From contig LCPX01000012.1 of assembly GCA_001003855.1 (NCBI GenBank), positions 1 through 18,426 on the forward strand: 18,426 bases of DNA, given 5' to 3'. The notes beneath the pieces are model-generated. The model ran no database searches, had not been told where the DNA came from, and was given only the letters and a program-made list of their open reading frames with translations. Position numbers and translations under genes: made by a program. Origin of the DNA: Candidatus Moranbacteria bacterium GW2011_GWE1_49_15. GTDB lineage: Bacteria; Patescibacteriota; Minisyncoccia; Moranbacterales; GWC2-37-73. Every line of letters begins with the position of its first letter. The first letter of the stretch is position 1. This document shows, piece by piece, positions 1 to 6,690 of the stretch.

Positions 1-597
1 GTTTTCGTGGAAGGCAATCCCATGACGGACGAGAATGAAAAAACCCTTTTGGAAGTGAGGAGGCGAAGCAAGCTCTTGGTGGCCTTGGGGAACTGCGCCG
101 CGATGGGCGGGGTTCCGGAAATCAAGAACTACCATGAGGGAAAAAGCACCATCAAACATGTCTACAAATACATCCAGGGAATCGACAATAAGGAGGTGAA
201 GGAAATCGACAATTTCGTTAAAGTGGATTTCGTTTTCCCAGGATGCCCGATAACCGCGGAGGAGTTTTTGAATTACGCGCCGCTCCTTTTGGCGGGAAAG
301 ATCCCGAACATTCCCGACAACCCGGTTTGCGTGGAATGCAAGAAAAAAGGGAACAGATGTCTGCTGCTCGACAAGAAACCGTGTTTCGGGCCGATGATTC
401 TGGGCGGTTGCGACGCGGTATGTCCGAGCGCGCGGATGGGTTGCCAGGGATGCAGGGGGCTTCGTCCGACCGGGAACGTAAAAGCGATGCGCATGGCGCT
501 CAAGCAGTTCATGACTGACGAGGAATTCGAAAACGTCACGGAGATATACGGTTTGAGGGATGACATAGAAGATAGGGAAAGGCAGGATAAGAAATAG
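1..597 (+). CDS. NiFe hydrogenase small subunit (5'-truncated)
   Basis: This encodes the electron-transferring small (delta-type) subunit of a NiFe hydrogenase, which carries iron-sulfur clusters and docks to the large subunit encoded at 911. The frame is already open at base 1 (GTT TTC GTG), reading VFVEGN, which matches the 'VEG' segment some way into this family. The N-terminal proximal-cluster cysteines therefore lie outside the window, and the GTG at 7 is probably internal. Visible motifs are GNCAAMGG, FPGCPI and a cysteine-rich C-terminal block (CVECKKKGNRC, KKPCFGP, GGCDAVCPS, GCQGC) with enough cysteines for two clusters. The overall pattern fits cytoplasmic group 3 (3b sulfhydrogenase-like) enzymes rather than membrane uptake enzymes; no phylogeny was run. 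It ends at TAG 595-597, with the next gene 9 nt downstream. Confidence 0.88.
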   Translation, partial: VFVEGNPMTDENEKTLLEVRRRSKLLVALGNCAAMGGVPEIKNYHEGKSTIKHVYKYIQGIDNKEVKEIDNFVKVDFVFPGCPITAEEFLNYAPLLLAGKIPNIPDNPVCVECKKKGNRCLLLDKKPCFGPMILGGCDAVCPSARMGCQGCRGLRPTGNVKAMRMALKQFMTDEEFENVTEIYGLRDDIEDRERQDKK

Positions 598-606
598 TAA
601 AATAAT

Positions 607-921
607 ATGGCGAAATTGGTCAGAGACAAGATACCTGAAATCATCGAGGGGAACGGAGAAATTCCGGTTGTCAGGATTGCCAATAATGAGGAATATGGCA
701 AGAAGCTGAAAGAGAAGCTCGTGGAGGAAGTGCAGGAGTACTTCGAAAGCGAAAGCTTCGAGGAATTGGCTGATATTCTCGAAGTGGTCCATGCCCTTTG
801 CGATTATAAGGATATCCCCAGGGAAAAACTGGAAAGCATAAGGGCGGAAAAGGCGGAAAAAAGAGGCGCTTTTAAGAATAAGATAATATTGATAGAAACA
901 AAAAAACAGTATGCTTCTTAA
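607..921 (+). CDS. MazG/PRA-PH-like nucleotide pyrophosphohydrolase
   Basis: This is a 104-residue all-alpha protein of the MazG/phosphoribosyl-ATP pyrophosphohydrolase-like superfamily. These are metal-dependent enzymes that hydrolyse (d)NTPs or related nucleotides, often for pool cleaning. The N-terminus (MAKLVRDKIPEII) is the usual opening of the small single-domain bacterial forms. The metal-binding pattern is visible as EEVQEY followed by EELADILEVV (an EExxE then ExxD arrangement). It starts 9 nt after the hydrogenase small-subunit stop and overlaps the large-subunit start by 11 nt (911-921), so it lies inside the hydrogenase operon between two subunits that normally sit side by side. 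No Shine-Dalgarno is visible; the leader is A-rich. The substrate cannot be told from sequence. A role specific to the hydrogenase is possible but unproven. Confidence 0.8.
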   Translation: MAKLVRDKIPEIIEGNGEIPVVRIANNEEYGKKLKEKLVEEVQEYFESESFEELADILEVVHALCDYKDIPREKLESIRAEKAEKRGAFKNKIILIETKKQYAS

Positions 922-2176
922 GATCAATCATGTCGCGAAAATAGAAGGACACACGGGATTCATGGCCAGCGTGCTCAAAGGGCAGGTCAAGGAGGCCCGT
1001 TTCGAGGTTCAGGAAGGGATCCGGCTTATCGAGGGGATTCTGGTCGGCAGGCACTACAAGGACATGCCGGTGGTGGCGCAAAGGATCTGCGGGATCTGTC
1101 CGGTAGTGCACAATCTCACTTCGATAAAATCGATCGAAAACGCCTTGGGCGTGAAGGTCAGCGAGGAAACCGTGATGCTCAGGAAAGTCATGGAACATGC
1201 GCAGTTCATCCATTCCCACGCTTTGCATCTGTTCTTCCTTTCGCTGGCTGATTTTTTGGACATAGAAAACGACATCAAGCTGGTCAAGGAGTATCCTGAT
1301 GAAACGAAGATGGCGCTGCGGATCCGCGACTTCGGAATGGCGATGGTGAAGGTCATCGGCGGCAGGGTCGTCCATCCGCTGACCAACGAAGTCGGGGGAT
1401 TCAAGAAGGTTCCGACGATTGAGGAGATCCAGTCTCTGATCAAGCAGGGGGAAGACGTCATGAAGGACGTGTTGGCTTTGGGAGAATTTTTCAAGAAAAT
1501 AAAACTTCCAGAATTTTCCAGAAAAACAGAATATGTCTGCCTTCAGGCCAAAGGGGAGTATGCGATCTATGACGGGGATTTGGTTTCAAACAAAGGGCTT
1601 CACATCCCGGTAGCCAAATTCGAAGAAAATTTCCATGAGCTTCACCGTCCTCGCGAAATCATAAAAAGGGTGGAAGTGGACGGACGCTCCAGTTATATGG
1701 TTGGAGCCATAGCGCGCGTCAACAACCAGCATCACAAGCTTTCATCTAAAGCGACGGAATATCTCCATGGCCTCGGGATAAAATTTCCGGACTTCAATCC
1801 TTTCCATAACGTGCTCTATCAGATGGTGGAAGTGATCCATTCGACGGAGGAATCAGTCAAGCTCCTCCGGAAGCTATCCCATCTTGATCTCCAAAGCGCC
1901 ATCACCAAGCCTTATGAGGTGAAAGAGGGATCCGCGTCCGCCGCCGTGGAAGCTCCGCGCGGAACGCTCTATTATTACGTCGACATCGACCCGAAGGGGT
2001 ATATCAAGAACGTGAACATCATCTCTCCGACGGCGCAGTTCTTGGCCCACCTTGAGGACGACATCTCCAAATTCATCGAGGAGCAAGTTCTGGAAATGCC
2101 GGAAAAAGACCGCGAGAAAAAGATGAGGGCGTTCATCAGGGCGTACGACCCGTGCATATCCTGCGCGGTACACTGA
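911..2176 (+). CDS. NiFe hydrogenase large (catalytic) subunit
   Basis: This is the 421-residue catalytic subunit holding the NiFe(CN)2CO site for reversible H2 oxidation. Motifs in order are KIEGHTGF (residues 10-17), with the conserved glutamate of the L0/L1 region; RICGICPVVH (58-67), with the first Ni cysteine pair C60 and C63; HSHALHLFFLSLADFLD, typical of group 3 enzymes; and the distal DPCISCAVH (413-421) with C415 and C418. The protein stops immediately after H421. In most NiFe hydrogenases a C-terminal tail follows that histidine and is removed by a dedicated endopeptidase after Ni insertion; none is encoded here. The TGA at 2174-2176 lies inside a direct-repeat unit (2170-2186) of the adjoining four-helix-bundle element. 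Electron-transfer beta and gamma subunits, if present, lie left of the window. Subgroup (3b versus other group 3) is inferred. Confidence 0.93.
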   Translation: MLLKINHVAKIEGHTGFMASVLKGQVKEARFEVQEGIRLIEGILVGRHYKDMPVVAQRICGICPVVHNLTSIKSIENALGVKVSEETVMLRKVMEHAQFIHSHALHLFFLSLADFLDIENDIKLVKEYPDETKMALRIRDFGMAMVKVIGGRVVHPLTNEVGGFKKVPTIEEIQSLIKQGEDVMKDVLALGEFFKKIKLPEFSRKTEYVCLQAKGEYAIYDGDLVSNKGLHIPVAKFEENFHELHRPREIIKRVEVDGRSSYMVGAIARVNNQHHKLSSKATEYLHGLGIKFPDFNPFHNVLYQMVEVIHSTEESVKLLRKLSHLDLQSAITKPYEVKEGSASAAVEAPRGTLYYYVDIDPKGYIKNVNIISPTAQFLAHLEDDISKFIEEQVLEMPEKDREKKMRAFIRAYDPCISCAVH

Positions 2177-2211
2177 TACATTGCTACATGGTCACACTGT
2201 TACATTGTTAA
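2176..2211 (+). repeat. Left arm of 36-bp imperfect terminal inverted repeat
   Basis: This pairs with 2586-2621 (28 of 36 positions). It starts at the last base of the hydrogenase stop codon and stops just before the four-helix-bundle start codon. In RNA the two arms could form a stem with the gene in the loop. Confidence 0.7.
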
Positions 2212-2213
2212 AA

Positions 2214-2597
2214 ATGCAAATGCAGGATAAATATCTACAATTGAATGATATAGGCGCGTATAAGATTTCTTTTAATCTTTCTAATTATGTTTGGGATATT
2301 GTTGTCGGGTGGGATTATTTTTCAAAAGATACAGTAGGGAAACAATGGGCAAGGGCCATGGATTCTATTTCTGCGAATATTGCCGAGGGATTTGGTAGAT
2401 ATACAAAAAAAGACAAAATTAATTTTTACAGGTATAGTTTCGGTTCACTTAAAGAATCTCTTGATTGGACGCAAAAAGCAAAAATAAGAAAGCTTATAAC
2501 TGATGAACAATATTCGTATGTAATGAAAGAACTTGATAAAATGCCCAGAGAACTGAATTATCTGATAAAATTTACAAATGAAAAATTAACAATGTAA
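2214..2597 (+). CDS. Four helix bundle protein (S23/IVP family)
   Basis: This is a 127-residue protein of the four-helix-bundle S23/intervening-sequence-protein family, which also includes the Avd accessory proteins of diversity-generating retroelements. The hallmark segment SISANIAEGFGR is present, followed by the usual FYRYSFGSLKESLDW helix and a C-terminal helix (MKELDKMPRELNYLIKF). The frame is open from 2181, but the extra N-terminal residues (MLHGHTVTLLK) are encoded by the flanking repeat, so ATG 2214 or 2220 is the likely start. The last codons (TTA ACA ATG TAA) come from the right repeat arm. The gene is clearly more AT-rich than its hydrogenase neighbours and uses AT-ending codons, pointing to separate origin. 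No reverse transcriptase or template/variable repeats are visible nearby, so a retroelement role is not supported. Biochemical function is unknown; the fold is suited to nucleic-acid or protein binding. Confidence 0.87.
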   Translation: MQMQDKYLQLNDIGAYKISFNLSNYVWDIVVGWDYFSKDTVGKQWARAMDSISANIAEGFGRYTKKDKINFYRYSFGSLKESLDWTQKAKIRKLITDEQYSYVMKELDKMPRELNYLIKFTNEKLTM

Positions 2598-2621
2598 CTA
2601 TGTAACAGTTTAACAATGTAA
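2586..2621 (-). repeat. Right arm of 36-bp imperfect terminal inverted repeat
   Basis: It contains ttaacaatgtaa twice (2586-2597 and 2610-2621) separated by 12 nt. It encodes the end and TAA stop of the four-helix-bundle gene and finishes 3 nt before the hypA-like start codon. Confidence 0.7.
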
Positions 2622-2624
2622 TTT

Positions 2625-2900
2625 ATGCATGATTTCTTGTTAGCCAAAGAGATAGTCGATGAAGTTTTGAAAATCGTTGAGGAGAAAAAGCTTTCTAAAG
2701 TTTCGAAAGTCAAAGTGGAACTGGGGCAGATCGCCTTGGCCCATGACGGCCATGACGAACACGTCGAGGACATTTCGATTGAAAATCTGATGTTCGGGAT
2801 CGAGGGTGTTTCCAAGAATACGGTTTTGAAAAACACCGAATTCGATATCGAGAAAGTCGAAGGGGAGCATTGGAAAATAGTAAGTATGGAAGCGGAATAA
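2625..2900 (+). CDS. hypA: HypA-like hydrogenase nickel maturation protein lacking the zinc finger
   Basis: HypA delivers nickel to the large subunit during NiFe-site assembly. The start MHDFLLAKEIVDEV matches the family opening, with the N-terminal Met-His used for Ni binding. The segments VKVELGQIALAHDGH and ENLMFGIEGVSKNTVLKNTEFDIEKV follow the alpha/beta core. At 91 residues it is shorter than the usual 110-120, and it contains no cysteine at all, so the two-CxxC structural zinc site is absent. The core instead has a His/Asp/Glu-rich stretch (HDGHDEHVED). It lies directly after the four-helix-bundle element and 26 nt before the GAPDH start. Nickel delivery without the zinc site is inferred from context. 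It could be a diverged HypA-like protein with a different role, and other Hyp proteins are not in the window. Confidence 0.68.
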   Translation: MHDFLLAKEIVDEVLKIVEEKKLSKVSKVKVELGQIALAHDGHDEHVEDISIENLMFGIEGVSKNTVLKNTEFDIEKVEGEHWKIVSMEAE

Positions 2901-2926
2901 TTTCAATAAAAATTAACATAAACAGT

Positions 2927-3919
2927 ATGACAAAAATCGCAATCAACGGATTCGGAAGGATCGGAAGGCCGTCGCTCAAAATCGCGTTCGAAAAGGAGAA
3001 TCTTTCGGTGGTCGCCATCAATGACCTGACTGACATCGAGACGGTAGCCCATCTTCTCAAATATGATTCTTCGTATGGGGTTTACCAGAGGGACGTGAAC
3101 GTGGACAAGGAAAACAGCGAGCTTATCATCGACGGGACCAGGATTAAGTATTTTTCCGAAAAGGATCCGAAAAACCTCCCTTGGGGAGAGCTCGGGGTGG
3201 ACGTAGTTTTGGAATGTACCGGAGCGTTCCTCACGAAGGAAAAGGCGCAAGCGCATCTCGACGCGGGAGCGAAAAAAGTCCTGATGTCGGCTCCTCCGAA
3301 AGATGATACTCCGGTATACCTGCCCGGAGTCAACGTGCATGAATACCAAGGCGAAACCATCATTTCCAACGGATCATGCACCACGAACTGCTTGGCTCCG
3401 ATGGTCAAGGTTTTGGACGGGCTTTGTGAAATCGAAAAAGGATTCATGACCACGACGCATTCCTATACTAATGACCAGAGAGTGTTGGACCTTCCGCATG
3501 ACGACCTTCGAAGAGCCAGGGCTGCGGCGATCAATATCATTCCGACTTCCACCGGAGCGGCCAAGACGGTCGGGAAGGTGATCAAGCATCTCAAGGGCAA
3601 GATCGACGGGATAGCGCTCCGCGTGCCGACCCCGGTGGTTTCCATCGTGGATTTCGTCTGCACGGTGAAAAATCCGAAATCGGCCGAAGAAATCAACGAG
3701 GCTTTCCGTGAAGCCGCCAAAGGGGAACTTTTGGGAATCATGGAGGCGACCGACAAGGAATTGGTGTCGATGGACTACAAGATGAATCCGAGTAGCGCGA
3801 TCGTCGACCTTCCGCTCACGATGAGCCAGGAGAACATGGTGAAGGTCGTGGGGTGGTACGACAATGAATGGGGCTATTCGAACAGGTTCGTCGAGATGGC
3901 GGAAACGATAGGGAAGTAG
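2927..3919 (+). CDS. gapA: Type I glyceraldehyde-3-phosphate dehydrogenase
   Basis: This 330-residue enzyme interconverts glyceraldehyde 3-phosphate and 1,3-bisphosphoglycerate with NAD+ in glycolysis. The Rossmann motif INGFGRIGR is at 6-14, and D33 in VAINDLTD favours NAD+ over NADP+. The catalytic segment SNGSCTTNC places Cys151, and H178 (TTTHSYTND) is the general base. TGAAKTVGKV, PTPVVSIVDF and YDNEWGYSNR are all intact. The start at 2927 is chosen because the family begins M-x-K-I-A-I-NGFGRIGR; the frame is open back to 2870, but that part overlaps hypA. No Shine-Dalgarno is visible. It may be co-transcribed with the hydrogenase locus (26-nt gap to hypA) and is followed by a good terminator at 3945. 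Confidence 0.97.
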   Translation: MTKIAINGFGRIGRPSLKIAFEKENLSVVAINDLTDIETVAHLLKYDSSYGVYQRDVNVDKENSELIIDGTRIKYFSEKDPKNLPWGELGVDVVLECTGAFLTKEKAQAHLDAGAKKVLMSAPPKDDTPVYLPGVNVHEYQGETIISNGSCTTNCLAPMVKVLDGLCEIEKGFMTTTHSYTNDQRVLDLPHDDLRRARAAAINIIPTSTGAAKTVGKVIKHLKGKIDGIALRVPTPVVSIVDFVCTVKNPKSAEEINEAFREAAKGELLGIMEATDKELVSMDYKMNPSSAIVDLPLTMSQENMVKVVGWYDNEWGYSNRFVEMAETIGK

Positions 3920-3944
3920 GATTTGGCGCTAAATTTGGACACAC

Positions 3945-3972
3945 AAAAAATGGCTTTAAATAGCCATTTTTT
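3945..3972 (+). terminator. Rho-independent terminator after gapA
   Basis: Perfect stem aaaaaatggct / agccatttttt around a 6-nt loop, with the T-run forming the 3' arm. It begins 26 nt after the GAPDH stop and may act in both directions. Confidence 0.85.
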
Positions 3973-3991
3973 ATTTATAGGGCGCTTGCCG

Positions 3992-4019
3992 TTGACATTT
4001 ATTTTCATGGCTGTAAAAT
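3992..4019 (+). promoter_or_regulatory. Sigma70-type promoter for the orphan RNA
   Basis: A perfect -35 TTGACA (3992-3997), a 16-bp spacer and a -10 TAAAAT (4014-4019). No credible coding region follows, and the next strong signal is a terminator about 190 nt downstream. Confidence 0.75.
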
Positions 4020-4025
4020 CAACTT

Positions 4026-4240
4026 TAGTGCAAAAGTGGCCGTTCTTTTTGATGCGGTTTGGAAGCGGAGACAATGAAATAGGATGCCTAGAGTCGCCTC
4101 GCGGGCAAACGTCGTCCTGGAAACGGCGCAGGGTAAGCGACTGCGAGTCGCTAGGCCCTCCCCAGCTTGATGTGGTTCCCGTTTCTTTCGTTTCCCAAGA
4201 CCATTTCGGGGCGCCTTCAATCGAAGGCGCCCTCTTTCTT
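4026..4240 (+). ncRNA. Orphan structured RNA, about 210 nt, family not identified
   Basis: This lies between a strong promoter (3992-4019) and a strong terminator (4209-4240) and is the main content of the 435-bp gap between gapA and smc. A reading frame crosses it but has no recognisable protein. Long-range pairing is visible. 4056-4071 pairs with 4184-4202 (bulges and G-U pairs allowed), closing the molecule. Inside, 4086-4091 gcctag pairs with 4151-4156 ctaggc, and 4092-4097 agtcgc with 4137-4142 gcgact. 4110-4114 and 4124-4128 close an apical hairpin. A competing hairpin agcgact-gcg-agtcgct (4136-4152) excludes part of this. A rod with a terminal helix and internal loops is compatible with a 6S-like RNA, but I see no diagnostic 6S sequence. 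RNase P, tmRNA and SRP signatures are absent. The exact 5' end is inferred. Confidence 0.6.
4209..4240 (+). terminator. Strong intrinsic terminator of the orphan RNA
   Basis: Perfect 10-bp stem gggcgccttc / gaaggcgccc with an AATC loop, followed by a T-rich tract. Confidence 0.88.
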
Positions 4241-4315
4241 TTCCAAAGAAAAAAAAGGTGCTAAAATAGGCATGTATCGCAAAATATAAAACATATAGAA
4301 AAATGCATCGAATAT

Positions 4316-4335
4316 GTGGAATTTTAATATTCCAC
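4316..4335 (+). other. Hairpin in the smc leader
   Basis: Perfect 7-bp inverted repeat gtggaat / attccac with a 6-nt AT loop, 19 nt before the smc start. There is no T-tract, so it is not a terminator. It could be an operator or RNA leader element. The rest of 4246-4354 is AT-rich with no clear promoter. Confidence 0.35.
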
Positions 4336-4354
4336 GCTCCATGCCGCATATCCC

Positions 4355-6661
4355 ATGTACTTAAAGAAAGTAGAAATTTCAGGATTCAAATCGTTCGCCA
4401 ATAAGACCACACTGGAATTCAACCCGGCGCGGGAATTCTCCGTTTCGGAAGGCAACACCGGGATAACCGCCATCGTGGGACCGAACGGCAGTGGAAAGTC
4501 CAATGTTTCCGACGCGATCAAATGGGCAATCGGTGAGCAGTCTATGAAGACCCTCCGCGGGAAAAAATCGGAAGACGTCATTTTCGCAGGCTCTGGCACG
4601 AAAGCTAGGCTTTCCAGCGCGCAGGTCACTTTGTATTTCGACAACTCCGACAAGAGGATCTCTTTGGAATTTTCCGAAGTGGTGATAACCAGGAAACTAT
4701 ACCGTAGCGGCGAATCGGAATATCTCATCAACGGCAACCGGGTCAGGCTTTTGGATATCACGGATCTTTTGGCGAAAGCCGGTATCGGCAAGGACAGCTA
4801 TTGTGTGATCAACCAGGGAATGTCGGACGCGGTGCTCCATGCAACTCCGGTGGAAAGAAGGGGCGTTTTGGAGGACGCGGCCGGGGTCAAGCAATACCAG
4901 ATCAAGAAGGACAGGGCCCTTAGAAAACTCGACAGCACCAAGGAGAACATGGAGCGGGTGACCGGGCTTATCCGGGAAATCGAACCGCACCTCCGGATGC
5001 TCAAAAGGCAAGCGGAAAAAGCCCAGCAGGGAAAGGAAATCGCCGGTTCCCTTAAGGAAAAACAGACGAGTCTCTTTTCCTATCTTTGGCACATGTTCCA
5101 AACCGAGCGCGAAAATTATTCAAGGGAGAAAAACGAGATCGGGGCGGACATGATGAATGCCCAGCGCGAAGTGGACAAATTAAGCGACGAACTTTCCGGC
5201 GAGGCCAAGGTCGTTGAAAACGAATCGGTCCAGGACGGGCTCGAGAAAGAGCGGAACCAGGCAAGGCAGAAACTCAATGAGATCGAGAGGGAAATAATCG
5301 TCACGGAAGGACGCCTCGTGATCGAGAAGGAAAGATTGGCCAGCCAGAAGGTGTATGAAATCATTCCGGTGGATTTGAAATATGTCCAAGGAAAACTCGA
5401 AAAAATCCGGGGAGACCAGGAAAGGCTCATCGGCATGGTTGAGAACGCGGAGAGCTTGGAGGAGCTCCAGGACATCAAGGAATTCGCCCGGGCGATCCAA
5501 CAGGAACTGTTCGACCTTCACAATGAATCGGGAAAGGGCGAAGTGAAGATTCAAAAGGATAATTCCAAGGAGGTCAAGGAGATACAGGACAGGATAGATA
5601 CTTTCATCGGCAAAAAAGAAGAACTCCGGAAGATCTTCGATGAAAACAAAAAATTGCTCCAGGAGCTGGAGGATAAGATAAGCGAGGAGATAGCCAGGAG
5701 CAGGAAATCCAGGGAGAGGTTTTTCGAGCTGGAAAGGGAGGTGCGAGGGAAGCAGGAAAAACTCAATTCACTCAAGGACAAGTTCAATGACGCCAAGATA
5801 AAACTGGCCAGGGTCGAGGTCCGCGAGGAAGATCTGACCAATGAAATCAGAAACGAATTGAAATGCGAGGTGTCCGACCTCAAGCATGACGGAGGGGAAG
5901 TGGACCGAGAGAAATTGGAAAGGGAAATATCCAGGCTCAAGATCCAAATGGAGCAGATCGGAGGGATCGACCCGATGATAGTGGAGGAATACCAGGAAAC
6001 CAATACCAGGTTCGATTTCCTTACCGGTGAATTGGCGGATTTGGAAAAAGCCATGGATTCGCTCCGTGAGGTGATCAAGGAAATGGACCAGAAAATTTCC
6101 CAAGAATTCGCCCAGGCCTTCGAGCAGATAAACGCGGAATTCACCAAATATTTCAGGATAATCTTCGGCGGAGGGAACGCCCATCTGGTCAAACTCAAAG
6201 TGAGATCCGGCGGAAAGCGCAAAGCCAAAGATGAAATCGAAGGAGAAGTATCCGCTGAAGACGCGGTCGCGGAAGAGGACCAGGACGCGCGGGAGGAACT
6301 CGGAATAGACATCTTCGCCTGTCCTCCTGGAAAAAAGATCACTAATTTGTCCATGCTTTCCGGAGGGGAGAGGTCTTTGACTTCTTTGGCGCTCCTGTTC
6401 GCGATCATAGCCCACAATCCGCCGCCGTTCGCAATTTTGGATGAAGTGGAAGCCGCTTTGGACGAAGCCAACTCGCGGAGGTTCGGCAAGATATTGCAGG
6501 AACTCTCCAGTCACACCCAGTTCGTGGCGATCACCCATAACCGCGAGACGATGCGCCAAGCTTCACTCCTTTACGGAGTCACCATGGATGACGGGGTTTC
6601 CAAATTGCTCTCCGTCCATCTCGATCAGATCGGGCAGGGAGGGAAGATCGTTCAAAAATAA
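4355..6661 (+). CDS. smc: Short SMC-family ATPase lacking a recognisable hinge
   Basis: Structural maintenance of chromosomes ATPase for chromosome compaction and segregation. Both halves of the head are intact. The N-terminus has KVEISGFKSFA, Walker A VGPNGSGKSN (41-50) and Q-loop INQG (152-155). The C-terminus has the signature LSGGERS (668-674), Walker B FAILDE (to 697), a D-loop-like ALDEAN and the switch histidine in ITHNRETM. The GGIDPMIVEEYQETNTRFDFL stretch (536-556) matches the conserved start of the C-terminal head in true SMCs. At 768 residues it is about two thirds of the usual 1,150-1,200. Coiled coil runs about 185-335 and 405-580, and the 70-residue middle (about 336-405) shows no hinge-domain pattern and no Rad50-type CxxC hook. 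An extra 10-12 residues sit before Walker A. Possible alternatives are a RecN/SbcC-like protein, but the head motifs favour SMC. Confidence 0.88.
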   Translation: MYLKKVEISGFKSFANKTTLEFNPAREFSVSEGNTGITAIVGPNGSGKSNVSDAIKWAIGEQSMKTLRGKKSEDVIFAGSGTKARLSSAQVTLYFDNSDKRISLEFSEVVITRKLYRSGESEYLINGNRVRLLDITDLLAKAGIGKDSYCVINQGMSDAVLHATPVERRGVLEDAAGVKQYQIKKDRALRKLDSTKENMERVTGLIREIEPHLRMLKRQAEKAQQGKEIAGSLKEKQTSLFSYLWHMFQTERENYSREKNEIGADMMNAQREVDKLSDELSGEAKVVENESVQDGLEKERNQARQKLNEIEREIIVTEGRLVIEKERLASQKVYEIIPVDLKYVQGKLEKIRGDQERLIGMVENAESLEELQDIKEFARAIQQELFDLHNESGKGEVKIQKDNSKEVKEIQDRIDTFIGKKEELRKIFDENKKLLQELEDKISEEIARSRKSRERFFELEREVRGKQEKLNSLKDKFNDAKIKLARVEVREEDLTNEIRNELKCEVSDLKHDGGEVDREKLEREISRLKIQMEQIGGIDPMIVEEYQETNTRFDFLTGELADLEKAMDSLREVIKEMDQKISQEFAQAFEQINAEFTKYFRIIFGGGNAHLVKLKVRSGGKRKAKDEIEGEVSAEDAVAEEDQDAREELGIDIFACPPGKKITNLSMLSGGERSLTSLALLFAIIAHNPPPFAILDEVEAALDEANSRRFGKILQELSSHTQFVAITHNRETMRQASLLYGVTMDDGVSKLLSVHLDQIGQGGKIVQK

Positions 6662-6690
6662 GGAAGTAATATATTTTTTAAAATAAAAAA

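Larger units (their letters stand above)
2170..2621. mobile_element. Inverted-repeat-bracketed four-helix-bundle (IVS-like) element
   Basis: A 36-bp imperfect inverted repeat (2176-2211 against 2586-2621, 28 of 36 positions matching when the right copy is reverse-complemented) encloses one small AT-rich gene. The innermost 13 bp and other blocks match exactly. Both arms are built from the word ttacattgttaa or its complement; ttaacaatgtaa occurs twice on the right (2586-2597, 2610-2621). On the left a 17-bp unit recurs at 2170-2186 and 2194-2210 with two mismatches. The left arm ends 2 nt before the gene's likely ATG, and the right arm supplies its last codons and TAA. The block fills the gap between hydrogenase large subunit and hypA with almost nothing left over. 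Known relatives are the intervening sequences in some bacterial 23S rRNAs, which carry such a gene inside a base-paired stem. Mobility is inferred. Confidence 0.62.

Noticed and set aside
2214..2597. Four-helix-bundle protein as an Avd accessory protein of a diversity-generating retroelement
   Set aside because: No reverse transcriptase and no template/variable repeat pair are visible in the window; the inverted-repeat packaging fits an IVS-type element better.
3923..4264. Protein-coding gene across the gapA-smc gap
   Set aside because: The open frame spans a terminator, a promoter and a second terminator, has no family resemblance, and its composition follows the RNA helices.
5551..6489. 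Long minus-strand reading frames opposite smc
   Set aside because: Low-complexity Ser-rich translations typical of the antisense of a coiled-coil gene; the plus-strand SMC motifs are decisive.
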